Positions 24,041-32,397 of a stretch of 64,000 bases of DNA are shown piece by piece. Origin of the DNA: an uncultured Rhodospira sp. (GTDB lineage Bacteria > Pseudomonadota > Alphaproteobacteria > Rhodospirillales > Rhodospirillaceae); assembly GCF_937138205.1 (NCBI RefSeq), contig NZ_CAKZOT010000091.1:1-64000 (forward strand), read 5' to 3'. The notes beneath the pieces are model-generated. The model did not search any database, was not told where the DNA came from, and saw only the letters and a program-made list of their open reading frames with translations. The position numbers and the translations under genes are program-made. Positions within the stretch are counted from its first letter, which is position 1. Every line of letters starts with the position of its first letter.

Positions 24041-25165
24041 ATGACCGGGGTTGTCCAGCTTGGCGGCCGTGAGGCCGCGGCCATCGAACACCTGGGCGCC
24101 GAGGCCGTGCGCCCGCCCGACACCACCGACCAGGCGACCGCGAAGCGCATCGCCGAGATCATGGCCGAGATGGACGACATGGACCCCGACCGCTTCGCCG
24201 CCGGGCCGGCGCTGATGGCGTCGGACTACAGCAACCGGGTGCTGGAACACGTCACCGCCTCGGAGCTGGACGGTGTGCACGACAAGCTGGTCGAGTTGCA
24301 GATGCTCTACAAGGGCCTGGGCGCCGACCGCTTGCGCAAGGACAATCACGGCATTGTCGGCAAGATGATGTTCAGCTTCCAAAAGGAGCTGGAGAAGTTC
24401 CGCCAGCGGTTCGAGTCCGCCCGCACCACCGTCGACCGCGTCGTGGCGCAACTGGAAAAGGACCAGCGCGAAAGCGCCATCTCCATCCAGACGCTGGCGA
24501 ACATGGGCATGGAGGTCACCGCCTCTTTCCGCGAACTGGCGCTGCACGTCGAGGCCGGGCAGCGCAAGCTGGAGGAGTGGCGCGCCCAGGGGCCGGCCAA
24601 TCCGGGCGCGCCCGATTCCTCGGGCAGCGAGACCGACCAGCTCATGGATGCCATGGAGCAGCGCCGCTGGCAGGAGCGCCTGGACCACTGGGACCGGGTG
24701 GTCACCAATTTGACCAAGACGCGCTCGATCATGGGCACAACCATCCCCACCGTCTATCAGACGCTGAAGATGGAACGCGTGGTGATGGAGGAACTGGGCA
24801 CCGCCCTGACCCAGTTCATGCCCGCCATCCGCCAACAGATCGCCCTGTTCGTGCAGCAGGCGCGCCAGGGCCGGCGGCTGGAGAATCTGAAAGCCACGCG
24901 CGAGATGACCGACGAGGTGCTGCAGCAGGTCGCCGGGCAGTTGGAGCACAATGCCGACATGCTGAACGAGCAGATGCGCGAGGGCGGCGTGTCCACCGAC
25001 GTGCTGCTGAAGATGATGGACGACGTCGCCGGCTCCATCGAACGCCTGGACACGCAGGCCAAGCAGGCCATGGCCTACCGCGCCGAAAGCCGCGCCAAGC
25101 TCCAGGACGCCACGCGCAGCTTCGCCGACCGGGTGGCCAAGGTGGCGGTGGGACCGGGCGGATAG
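24041..25165 (+). CDS. telA: TelA/KlaA-family toxic-anion resistance protein
   Basis: 374 residues from the ATG at 24041 after GGAGGAG. Family landmarks: MMFSFQKELEKFRQRFESA, IQTLANMGMEVTASFRELAL, IMGTTIPTVYQTLKMERVV, QQIALFVQQARQGRRLENLK and ATREMTDEVLQQVAGQLEHN. Predicted almost entirely helical and cytoplasmic. Linked to tellurite resistance and cell-envelope stress in other bacteria; mechanism unknown. No terC/terD genes are next to it. Repeat copy 2 follows downstream. Confidence 0.85.
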   Translation: MTGVVQLGGREAAAIEHLGAEAVRPPDTTDQATAKRIAEIMAEMDDMDPDRFAAGPALMASDYSNRVLEHVTASELDGVHDKLVELQMLYKGLGADRLRKDNHGIVGKMMFSFQKELEKFRQRFESARTTVDRVVAQLEKDQRESAISIQTLANMGMEVTASFRELALHVEAGQRKLEEWRAQGPANPGAPDSSGSETDQLMDAMEQRRWQERLDHWDRVVTNLTKTRSIMGTTIPTVYQTLKMERVVMEELGTALTQFMPAIRQQIALFVQQARQGRRLENLKATREMTDEVLQQVAGQLEHNADMLNEQMREGGVSTDVLLKMMDDVAGSIERLDTQAKQAMAYRAESRAKLQDATRSFADRVAKVAVGPGG

Positions 25166-25250
25166 CCCCGCCCACCGTCCTCCCGGTATTCCGTGATGAA
25201 CAAATCGAGTAGTGGGATTCCTCACGGTCTCCCCCTCTCATACCGGCCGA

Positions 25251-25408
25251 CGATAGAATTGACTCGTCCGGCCGTCACGACGCCCTACCGGCTTTGTTGA
25301 ATCTTTTTTTTTTCGCCGCAGCGCCCCAAAGGGGCGCTGCGGCGAAAAAACAAGGACTCGGCATCACCGGCGCCCCGAAGCGACCAGCCGGACGAGTCAA
25401 TTCTATCG
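25251..25408. repeat. Hairpin-mosaic repeat, copy 2: two left ends in inverted orientation
   Basis: 158 bp bounded by a perfect 22-bp inverted repeat (25251-25272 with 25387-25408), core ATAGAATTGACTCGTCC. Inside, a second perfect inverted repeat of about 20 bp, TTTTTTCGCCGCAGCGCCCC, surrounds AAA at 25328-25330. Each arm equals the left-end module of copies 1 and 3. GANTC sites are at 25261, 25299, 25355 and 25394. It lies between telA and the usp gene. Flanked by T- and A-runs, the inner hairpin could terminate transcription both ways. Confidence 0.85.
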
Positions 25409-25596
25409 CCACCGGGCATGACACGGGTGGGGCACGGTCGGGGCCATGCTCGGCCGTGAGCCCAGGTAAGATCCCTCGCCGCAGGTCCATGAGCGCCGTC
25501 CGTGGTACTCTTGTCCATGGGGGAAGTCGCGGCCCGGGCGACGGACCTCCCGCCGTCGCCGGGGCCCGTGCAGCACGACGGACAAGGGAGGCCGCC

Positions 25597-26010
25597 ATGT
25601 ACACACGCATCATGGTTCCGGTGGACTTGGCCCACGCCGACACGCTGGACAAGGCCATCACGCAGGCCACCGATCTGGCGAAACTCTACGGCACCACAGT
25701 GGTTCTGGTGGGCGTGGCGCCGTCACAGCCGAACGAGGTCGCCCACACACCGGTCGAATACAACGAGAAGCTGAAAAAGTTCGCCCATGACCAGACCGCC
25801 CGCACGGGTGTCCTGATGGAGGCGCATCCCGTCTTCAACCACGACCCGGCGGTCGATCTGGAAAAGGCTCTGCGCGAGACATGCCACGAGTTGGGCGCCG
25901 ACCTGGTGGTGATGGCCTCGCACATCCCGCGCTTCCGGGATGTGATTTTCGGCTCGCACGCCAGCCGGTTGGAGCGCCGCTGCGACTGCTCGGTGTTCAT
26001 CGTCCGCTAG
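25597..26010 (+). CDS. Universal stress protein (UspA family)
   Basis: 137 residues from the ATG at 25597 behind AAGGGAGG. YTRIMVPVDLAHADTLDKAI at the N-terminus, then TVVLVGVAPSQPN and the C-terminal DLVVMASHIPRFRDVIFGSH followed by ASRLERRCDCSVFIVR. The ATP-binding G-x2-G-x9-G-(S/T) motif is altered (ASHIPRFRDVIFGSHAS), so it may belong to the non-ATP-binding class. Stand-alone gene preceded by repeat copy 2 and closed by a strong hairpin. Confidence 0.88.
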   Translation: MYTRIMVPVDLAHADTLDKAITQATDLAKLYGTTVVLVGVAPSQPNEVAHTPVEYNEKLKKFAHDQTARTGVLMEAHPVFNHDPAVDLEKALRETCHELGADLVVMASHIPRFRDVIFGSHASRLERRCDCSVFIVR

Positions 26011-26017
26011 GCGCGGT

Positions 26018-26052
26018 CGCGCGGGGGACGGGCTCGTCTCGTCCCCCGCGCG
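26018..26052. terminator. Bidirectional hairpin between usp and BKACE genes
   Basis: CGCGCGGGGGACG (26018-26030) and CGTCCCCCGCGCG (26040-26052) form a perfect 13-bp GC-rich stem with a 9-nt loop, between two convergent stop codons. There is no T-run, but position and stability support termination in both directions. Confidence 0.6.
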
Positions 26053-26054
26053 GG

Positions 26055-26888
26055 TCACGCCGCCGCCGGCAACCCCAGCAACGCCCGCGCCTCGGCGGGC
26101 GTGGCCGGATGCCGGCCGTACTTGGCGCACAGGTCGGCGGCGCGTTTCACCAGCGCCGCGTTGGACGGCGCCAGCGTGTCCTTGTCGAGGCGGATGTTGT
26201 CTTCCAGCCCCGTGCGCAGGTGGCCGCCGTGCTCCAGCGCCCAGTGGTGCAGGGTGAGCTGGTGGCGGCCGATGCCGGCGCCGGTCCAGGTGGCGTCCGG
26301 GGCCAGGCGGCGGAGTGTCTCGACATAGAAATCGAACGTCGGCCGGTCCACCGGCACGGCGTTCTTCACCCCCATCACGAACTGCACGTGCAGGGGGCCG
26401 ACAATGCGGCCGTCCCCGGCCATCTCCACCGCCTTGAACAGCATCGACAGGTCAAAGACCTCGATCTCCGGCTTGACGGCGTGTTCCTTCATCAGGCCCG
26501 CCAGCCAGTCGATGAATTGCGGTGCGTTCTCGTAGATGCGGGTCGGGAAGTTGCACGAACCGGTGGACAGCGAGGCCATGTCCGGCTTGAGCGGGACCAT
26601 GCGCCCGCGCTCCTCGCCGGTGCCGGAGCGGCCGCCAGTGGAAACCTGCACGATCATGCCCGGGCAGTGCGCGCGGATGCCCGCGATCAGGCGGGCGAAC
26701 TTGTCCGGGTCGGAGGTCGTGGAGCCATCGTCGTTGCGCACATGCAGATGGGCCAGGGACGCGCCGGCCTCGAACGCCGCGTGCGTGGACTCGACCTGCT
26801 CGCTCACCGTGACGGGCACGGCCGGATTGTCCCGCTGGGTGGGCACGGAGCCGGTGATGGCGACGGTGATGATGCAGGGCGTGGTCAT
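26055..26888 (-). CDS. Beta-keto acid cleavage enzyme (BKACE, DUF849)
   Basis: 277 residues from the ATG at 26888 (MTTPCIITVAITGS), a GGAG about 10 nt upstream. BKACE enzymes condense a beta-keto acid with acetyl-CoA in a Zn-dependent TIM barrel. Visible: GASLAHLHVRNDDGSTTSDP with the Zn-binding HxH, MIVQVSTGGRSGTGEERGRM, and the ending TGLEDNIRLDKDTLAPSNAA, all DUF849 signatures. Substrate cannot be assigned. Only weakly linked to neighbours; mcl1 3 kb away also handles acyl-CoAs. Confidence 0.88.
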   Translation of the reverse strand: MTTPCIITVAITGSVPTQRDNPAVPVTVSEQVESTHAAFEAGASLAHLHVRNDDGSTTSDPDKFARLIAGIRAHCPGMIVQVSTGGRSGTGEERGRMVPLKPDMASLSTGSCNFPTRIYENAPQFIDWLAGLMKEHAVKPEIEVFDLSMLFKAVEMAGDGRIVGPLHVQFVMGVKNAVPVDRPTFDFYVETLRRLAPDATWTGAGIGRHQLTLHHWALEHGGHLRTGLEDNIRLDKDTLAPSNAALVKRAADLCAKYGRHPATPAEARALLGLPAAA

Positions 26889-27134
26889 GGCGCGGCGTCT
26901 CCGATCGACAGGGGGGCATGACACAGACAGATGACCCATGAGCGGCGCTGGCACAAGTGGGTCAGCCCTGGATCAGTTGCGCGATGGTCTTCATGGGGAT
27001 GAACAGGCGGTTGGACTGATCGTCAAAGGTCTGAAAGCCATGCCTTGCTTGCCGTGAGGTTGCGGTGGCGCGCGCGGCGGCTCATGCTATCATCGAAACG
27101 AACGATGACGTCGCGGATTGCCGGAGGGCGCATC

Positions 27135-27818
27135 ATGGAGGCCGTGAAACAGGGCGCCAGCGTAAACGACACCGAAAAGGCCACCACGGCGGTTCTGGCC
27201 GCCATCGCCGGCGCGCGCGAGGAGTCGGCGCCGTTCCGGCACTGGCGGCTGTCCGGCGTGTGGCCGGCCGAGGTGGCCCGGGACCTGGAGCACCTGCCCC
27301 TCGCGGTGGCCGCCATGACCTATGACCAGGGCCGGCGGGAAGAGAACAATGCCGTCCGCGCGTACATGGATCCGGCGCGGCAGGCCGAGGTGCCGGCCTG
27401 CCGGATGGTGGCCGAGAGCCTTCAGGATCCGCGCACCGTGGCCGCGTTCGAGGCCCTGTGCGACGTCGACCTGAGCGGCACCTTCCTGCGCGTCGAGTTC
27501 GCCCAGGATGTCGAGGGCTTCTGGCTGGAACCGCACACCGACATCGGCGTCAAGCGCTTCACCATGCTGGTGCCGGTGTCGAGCGGGCCGGAGGCCGCCG
27601 GCTGGGGCACCGACCTCTACGCCGATCCGATGGGGCCGCCTCAACGCCTGCCGTTCGAGGCCAATTCGGCCACCATCTTCGTGCCCGCTGACGATACGTG
27701 GCATGGGTTCGAGCGGCGACCGATCGAGGGCGTGCGCCGGTCGCTGATCGTCAACTATGTGGGCGCGGAATGGCGCGCGCGGCACGAACTCTGCTTCCCG
27801 GACCGACCGGTGGGTTAA
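27135..27818 (+). CDS. 2-oxoglutarate/Fe(II)-dependent oxygenase-like protein
   Basis: 227 residues from the ATG at 27135 after GGAGGG. The double-stranded beta-helix core shows the facial triad: EPHTDIGVKRFTMLVPVS (HxD), then DDTWHGFERRPIEGVRRSLI with distal His and the Arg that holds 2-oxoglutarate. FLRVEFAQDVEGFW is the preceding strand. The substrate is unknown; similar stand-alone proteins hydroxylate small molecules or surface glycans. The stop overlaps by 4 bp with the convergent exporter stop. Confidence 0.78.
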   Translation: MEAVKQGASVNDTEKATTAVLAAIAGAREESAPFRHWRLSGVWPAEVARDLEHLPLAVAAMTYDQGRREENNAVRAYMDPARQAEVPACRMVAESLQDPRTVAAFEALCDVDLSGTFLRVEFAQDVEGFWLEPHTDIGVKRFTMLVPVSSGPEAAGWGTDLYADPMGPPQRLPFEANSATIFVPADDTWHGFERRPIEGVRRSLIVNYVGAEWRARHELCFPDRPVG

Positions 27819-29647
27819 GGTTCGTCCGCTCCGTTTGCGCCCTGAGTCGCCCACAGCCGGGCGTACAGCCCGTCGCGGGCCAGCAGGTCGGCGTGTCGCC
27901 CGCTCTCGACCAGGCGGCCTTGATCCAGGACATGGATCAGGTCGGCGTCGCGGATGGTCGACAGCCGGTGCGCCACCACCAGGGTCGTCCGGCCCGCGCC
28001 CAGCCTATCCAGCGCCGCCTGCACGCGCCGTTCCGTGTCGCGGTCCAGCGCCGCCGTGGCCTCGTCCAGCAGCAGCAGGGGCGCGTCCTTGACCATCGCC
28101 CGGGCGATGGCGATGCGCTGACGCTGCCCGCCCGACAGGCGCAAGCCGCTTTCGCCGATCTGGGTCGCGTAGCCCTCGGGCAGAGCGGCGATGAAGTCGT
28201 GCGCCTCGGCGGCCCTGGCTGCCTCCTCGGCGCGCGCGCGCCAGGGTGGCGGCGGATCGCGGGGATCGATCGGCTCGGGGCAGCCGAACAGGATGTTCTC
28301 CAGCACAGAGCCCTCGAACAGGGTGACGTCCTGGGTGACCAGGGCCAGGTGCCGCCACAGCGAGGCGCGGGTGACCGCCGCCGTGTCCTGGCCGTCGATC
28401 AAAACGCGCCCGGCCGACGGATCCAGCAACCGCGCCACCAGATTGAGCACCGTGGACTTGCCGGCCCCGGACGGCCCCACCAGGGCCACCTTGGCGCCGG
28501 CCGGCACGTCCAGCGAGACGCCGCACAGGGCCGGCGTAGGGGCGTCGGCGTGGGTCACCCGCACGTCCTCCAGCCGGATGGCCCCGGCCGAGGCGACCAA
28601 GGGCCGTGCCCCCGGCGCATCGCGCAGCGAAGGGCGGCTGTCGAGCACCTCGAACAGGCGCTGGATGGCGGCCGCGCCCTCCTGAATCACGGCGTTCAGA
28701 CCCGCCAGCTTCTTGATCGGGCGGTAGGCCAGGATCAGGGCGGTGATGAACGAGAAGAAGGTGCCCGGCGTGGTGTCGCCGGCGATCACGCGGTGGCCGC
28801 CGTACAGGACAACGGTGGTGACGGCGATCCCGGCGGCGATCTCGACCAGCAGCGAGGCCAGAATCTTCGCCCGCTCGACCTGGAACATCGACTCGAACAG
28901 CTCCAGGACCACGCCGTGGACACGCGCCCGCTCAATCGCAGGCGTCCCGAACACCTTGACCACCCGGATCCCCACGAACGTTTGCTGCAACATAGCGTCG
29001 TAGCGCCCCAGGGTCTCCTGCAACGCCGTGGTCTGGCGCCGCGCGCGTCGGCCCAACGCCAAGACCGGCAGCACCAGGGCGGGGAACACGGCCAGCCCGG
29101 CCAGTGTCAGCTCCCAATCCATGGCCATCAAGGTCGCGAACAGGGCGACCAAGGTGGCGACGTCCCGCCCCAGGGCGATCGCCGTGGAGGTGAACGTCGT
29201 CTTCAGGGTGTCCAGATCGTTGACCAGGCGCGAGGCCAGGTCGCCGATGGGGTGGCGCTGGAAGAACGCGAGATCGAGCCCCAACAGATGCCCGAACAGG
29301 CGCGCGCGGGCGGTGGCCACCATGCCCAGGCCAGCGTACAACATGCACGCCCTTTGCGCGTAGTTGGCAATGCCCTTCAGGGCGAAGGCGCCAGGCAGCC
29401 CCAGGCCCACCACCCACATCATGCTCCGGTTCTGCGCCGCCAGCACTTCGTCGACGGCCGGCTTCATGAGCCAGGCGGTCAGCGACGTCGCGCCGGCCAC
29501 CACCAGCATGGCGAGGCCGCCGGCCACCATCCACGGCCACCAGCGCCCGCCCATGGTCCGCGTGAAGTGCCACACCAGCGCGCCGGCCTGGCCGATGGGC
29601 AGGCGGCGGGCGCCGCCGGCGGCGCCGTCCATGACCGGGTCGCTCAT
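27815..29647 (-). CDS. MsbA-like ABC exporter (fused TM and ATPase)
   Basis: 610 residues from the ATG at 29647, overlapping the lptF stop by 4 bp. Six TM helices (about 25-320), then a nucleotide-binding domain with Walker A GPSGAGKSTVLN, Q-loop LVTQDVTLFEGSVLENILFG, signature LSGGQRQRIAIARA, Walker B LLLLDEATAALD and H-loop VVAHRLSTI. Coupling to lptF suggests lipid A-core flipping across the inner membrane (MsbA role), an inference from context; lipid or drug exporters share this architecture. It lies convergent to the 2OG oxygenase gene. Confidence 0.85.
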   Translation of the reverse strand: MSDPVMDGAAGGARRLPIGQAGALVWHFTRTMGGRWWPWMVAGGLAMLVVAGATSLTAWLMKPAVDEVLAAQNRSMMWVVGLGLPGAFALKGIANYAQRACMLYAGLGMVATARARLFGHLLGLDLAFFQRHPIGDLASRLVNDLDTLKTTFTSTAIALGRDVATLVALFATLMAMDWELTLAGLAVFPALVLPVLALGRRARRQTTALQETLGRYDAMLQQTFVGIRVVKVFGTPAIERARVHGVVLELFESMFQVERAKILASLLVEIAAGIAVTTVVLYGGHRVIAGDTTPGTFFSFITALILAYRPIKKLAGLNAVIQEGAAAIQRLFEVLDSRPSLRDAPGARPLVASAGAIRLEDVRVTHADAPTPALCGVSLDVPAGAKVALVGPSGAGKSTVLNLVARLLDPSAGRVLIDGQDTAAVTRASLWRHLALVTQDVTLFEGSVLENILFGCPEPIDPRDPPPPWRARAEEAARAAEAHDFIAALPEGYATQIGESGLRLSGGQRQRIAIARAMVKDAPLLLLDEATAALDRDTERRVQAALDRLGAGRTTLVVAHRLSTIRDADLIHVLDQGRLVESGRHADLLARDGLYARLWATQGANGADEP

Positions 29648-30822
29648 GACGCGGCGGAGCCCGGCGCGCCGGCGGGATCGTTCTCGGCGGTCCACGGGGA
29701 TTCCGCCCGGCCGGGACGCGGGTGGCGGATCATCCACCACAGGCCGAGCGCCGCCGTCCCCAACGGTCCGGCGTACAGCAAGGGAAGGAATGTGGTGTCC
29801 GTGCGCGCCAGGTTGGCCGCGCCCAGCATCGACGCCTGGGCCAGCAGAACGGCGGCGATGGCGGCGATGACGCGTCGGTTGCGGCCCCGGCGGTTGAACT
29901 CGCCGGAGAGCAGGGCGCCCAACGCCACCAGGGCGAACCCCACGTTGGCGAGCGGCTTGGCCAAGCGCTCATTGCCCTCCATGCGCATCCGGCGGATATT
30001 GCTTTCATTGAAGCCTTCGGGAAAGCCGGGGGCCATCGGCTCGCCCACCTGCAACGTGAACAACTCGACGGTCGGACGCTCGCGCGATTCCGGCACCCGC
30101 ACCATGGACTGGGCTTTGTCCTCGCCCAAGGCAATGGCATGGCTATCGAAGAACAGAAAGCTGACCTGTCCCGTCTCGCGATCGCGTTCCTGGCGGACAC
30201 CGTTGACCATCCGCACGGCCGGCCGACCCGCCTCCTGGTCCACCATGCCGCGCTGGGCGGTGATCGTCACGTCTGCCTCCGGGTCGCTGCGGTCGTGAAT
30301 GATCAGCCCCTCCAGGTCGCCGCGCTCCGTCCGGTCGCGCACGTAAATGGTGATGCGGTCGGTCACCTCGGTCAGGGCTCCCTCGGTCAGGGCGAGGCGG
30401 CTGATCTCGTGCCGGATTTCAAACCGCAGCGTGTTAAACGCCTGTTCCAGCCGGGGCAAGGCATACAGTGTGAGATAGTACCCCAGCACGCTTGCCGCCG
30501 CCGCCAGCAGCAGCGCCGGGGCGGCGAGGCGCCATCGGCTGACTCCGGCGGCCTGTAAGACCACCAGTTCGCGGTCCATCATCATGCGGTGATAAACGAA
30601 CAGGATCACGGCGCACAGGGCCAGGGGCAGGAACACCGTCAGGAAGTCCGGCATCAACAGGACGGTCAACTTCAGGAAAACCCCGACCGGCAGGCCCTCG
30701 TTGATGAAGGCGTCGAAAAACCGCAGGGAGTTGATCAGCCACAGCAACACCATCAGCGCCGAGGTGCTGAGCACGAGGGCGAGAACGAGTTGCCGCAGGA
30801 TATAGCGGGTGATGAGGTGCAT
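29644..30822 (-). CDS. lptF: LPS export permease LptF
   Basis: 392 residues from the ATG at 30822 (MHLITRYILRQLVLALVLST). Three N-terminal TM helices with LMPDFLTVFLPLALCAVILF, then VYHRMMMDRELVVLQAAGVS (the coupling-helix motif), a periplasmic beta-jellyroll (about 130-290, DRITIYVRDRTERGDLEGLI), and three C-terminal TMs. Works with LptG and LptB to push LPS to the Lpt bridge. In most genomes lptG follows at once; here an MsbA-like exporter takes that place, so lptG must be elsewhere. Confidence 0.9.
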   Translation of the reverse strand: MHLITRYILRQLVLALVLSTSALMVLLWLINSLRFFDAFINEGLPVGVFLKLTVLLMPDFLTVFLPLALCAVILFVYHRMMMDRELVVLQAAGVSRWRLAAPALLLAAAASVLGYYLTLYALPRLEQAFNTLRFEIRHEISRLALTEGALTEVTDRITIYVRDRTERGDLEGLIIHDRSDPEADVTITAQRGMVDQEAGRPAVRMVNGVRQERDRETGQVSFLFFDSHAIALGEDKAQSMVRVPESRERPTVELFTLQVGEPMAPGFPEGFNESNIRRMRMEGNERLAKPLANVGFALVALGALLSGEFNRRGRNRRVIAAIAAVLLAQASMLGAANLARTDTTFLPLLYAGPLGTAALGLWWMIRHPRPGRAESPWTAENDPAGAPGSAAS

Positions 30823-30960
30823 GGCGGCGCCGAGTATAGGCGCCCCGGCCCGGGCCGCGAAAGGGGAAGTGGACCGGCGGGTCCAGGGCAATCGGGTGCA
30901 CGACGCCCGTGGGAGCGAAAACCCGCATGAGTGGCTTATGTTCGGCCAAGAACACGCAGT

Positions 30961-31066
30961 CCGTCATTGCGAGGAACGAAGTGACGAAGCAATCCAGGGC
31001 GAATACATCATGAACAAGCCCTGGATTGCTTCGCCGGCGTCCAACGACGCCGGCTCGCAATGACGG
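30961..31066. repeat. Palindromic intergenic repeat (CGTCATTGCGAG family)
   Basis: CCGTCATTGCGAG at 30961 pairs with CTCGCAATGACGG at 31054; inner arms GAAGCAATCCAGGG and CCCTGGATTGCTTC also pair. This matches a widely scattered bacterial intergenic repeat. It lies between lptF and hsp20. No coding function; the RNA would fold into one long stem. Confidence 0.8.
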
Positions 31067-31153
31067 GTTTTGTGCTGGCCTCTCGCCCGGAGGCCCATCT
31101 CGGCGATGAGGTACCCCTTCACCCGATCGCCCTGTCGGCGGTTCCGCCAGCGC

Positions 31154-31184
31154 TTGACGAATCCGCTTCATGCCCTGACATAAT
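31154..31184 (+). promoter_or_regulatory. Candidate promoter of the hsp20 operon
   Basis: TTGACG (31154-31159) and CATAAT (31179-31184) with a 19-bp spacer, about 130 bp before the hsp20 start. The spacing is long for sigma-70. I did not find a convincing sigma-32 promoter or RNA thermometer. Confidence 0.35.
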
Positions 31185-31317
31185 GAAAGATGGACGACGC
31201 CCCCCGCGATGGTGCCGTATTCGGGCCATCAAGGATGGGGGACGCCGACCGACAGGGCGGGCGCCGGAGATCCGGGCTCGCCGATCCACTCGCTCGCGAC
31301 CGGGGAGGAGGAGCACC

Positions 31318-31818
31318 ATGACCCGCGTGTCCGGGTTCAACAGCCCGCTGTTGGTGGGTTTCGAGCATGTCGAACGCCTGCTGGACCGTGTGCAGAAATC
31401 CCAGGCGGAAGGGTACCCGCCCTACAACATCGAACAGCGTGGCGAGACCCGCCTGCGCATCACGCTGGCGGTGGCCGGCTTCACCGAGGACGATCTTTCG
31501 GTCTCGGTCGAGGAAAACCAGCTTGTCATTCGCGGCCGTCAGGTGGCCGAGGACGACGACCGCCTGTTCCTGCATCGGGGCATCGCGGCGCGACAGTTCC
31601 AGCGCGCGTTCGTGCTGGCCGAGGGCATGGAAATCCTGGGCGCCAGTTTGGAGAACGGCCTGCTGCACATCGACCTGGACCGACCCGTTCCGGAACCGCG
31701 CGTGCGCCGGATTGAGATCACCAGCCCGGATGTCACCAACAAGGACGGGCGCGCTCCCGCCCACGGACGGACCGGCCGCTCCATCAATGTGGCTGATCGG
31801 GAAGGAGACCCGGTATGA
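31318..31818 (+). CDS. Small heat-shock protein, Hsp20 family
   Basis: 166 residues from the ATG at 31318 after GGGGAGGAGGAG. The alpha-crystallin domain (about 38-130) has YPPYNIEQRGETRLRITLAV, AGFTEDDLSVSVEENQLVIR and FLHRGIAARQFQRAFVLAEG, then the GASLENGLLHIDLDRPVPEP segment. ATP-independent holdase in the cytoplasm. It overlaps the DUF1150 gene by ATGA, the common alphaproteobacterial pair. An unusual basic tail of about 25 residues follows the I-x-I-like motif. Confidence 0.92.
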   Translation: MTRVSGFNSPLLVGFEHVERLLDRVQKSQAEGYPPYNIEQRGETRLRITLAVAGFTEDDLSVSVEENQLVIRGRQVAEDDDRLFLHRGIAARQFQRAFVLAEGMEILGASLENGLLHIDLDRPVPEPRVRRIEITSPDVTNKDGRAPAHGRTGRSINVADREGDPV

Positions 31819-32099
31819 CTGATGACCACGACATTCACGACCTTGAGGCCGATCTTGAGCCGGAGACCGACCCCACCGCCGAGCCCTTGACGGGCGCTGT
31901 GGGGGACATGAGCCCGCGCGACTTCGCGCAACTCGGCCTCAACCGCATCGCCTATGTGCGGGCCGTGACGACGCAGGATGACGAGACCGGCTGGGCCATC
32001 TTCGCCGCGAATGGTCAGCGCATCGGCCTGGCGCCGACCTGCGATCTGGCCTTTGCCGCCACGCGCCAGCACGACATGGTGCCGATGAGCGTGCATTGA
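31815..32099 (+). CDS. DUF1150 family protein
   Basis: 94 residues. An acidic, probably disordered N-terminus is followed by the conserved core MSPRDFAQLGLNRIAYVRAV, GWAIFAANGQRIGLAP and ending DLAFAATRQHDMVPMSVH. Members are typically encoded right after Hsp20, as here by 4-bp overlap. Function is unknown; co-regulation with heat shock is inferred. Confidence 0.85.
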   Translation: MTDDHDIHDLEADLEPETDPTAEPLTGAVGDMSPRDFAQLGLNRIAYVRAVTTQDDETGWAIFAANGQRIGLAPTCDLAFAATRQHDMVPMSVH

Positions 32100-32175
32100 G
32101 TTCGTCCGCCAATCAATGCGGCAGGCTGCGCACTGGCATGAACAGAACTGGGCGCGCGGCGTGCGCGGCCCGCCG

Positions 32176-32397
32176 TCAGCACTCGAACCGGCCCCAGCGC
32201 CGTTCGAGTACCTCGCGGGCGCAACTCACCAGCATGAAGAGTTCGCGGCCGCCCAGGGCGTAGGCATCCTGTTCAGCCTCCCGCAGCCGATGCCAGGCCG
32301 CATAGGCGCGCCGCCGCATCTCCTCGTCCGAACGACCGGTCGCCGCCAAAGGGCCGTCCAAACCGTCTCCAACCGCTCCAGCAACCGGCCCCTGCAT
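32176..32397 (-). CDS. Small hypothetical protein
   Basis: 73 residues from the ATG at 32397, with GGGAGG six bases upstream. EEMRRRAYAAWHRLREAEQD and GGRELFMLVSCAREVLERRW suggest two amphipathic helices. I do not recognise the family. It is convergent with the DUF1150 gene and lies 66 bp from a perfect 18-bp palindrome. The open frame extends upstream but without start-site support. Confidence 0.5.
   Translation of the reverse strand: MQGPVAGAVGDGLDGPLAATGRSDEEMRRRAYAAWHRLREAEQDAYALGGRELFMLVSCAREVLERRWGRFEC

Noticed and set aside
26960-27060. Reverse-strand frame ending FQTFDDQSNRLFIPMKTIAQ and LIQG
   Set aside because: Looks like the tail of a gene but has no start or recognisable family; too short to call even as a remnant.
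27698-30298. Forward open frame of 866 codons
   Set aside because: Gln/Arg/Gly-rich antisense shadow of the ABC exporter and lptF; no domain, and it overlaps two well-supported genes.
31160-31317. ROSE-type RNA thermometer in the hsp20 leader
   Set aside because: No convincing pairing with the GGGGAGGAGGAG site was found by eye; needs a folding calculation.
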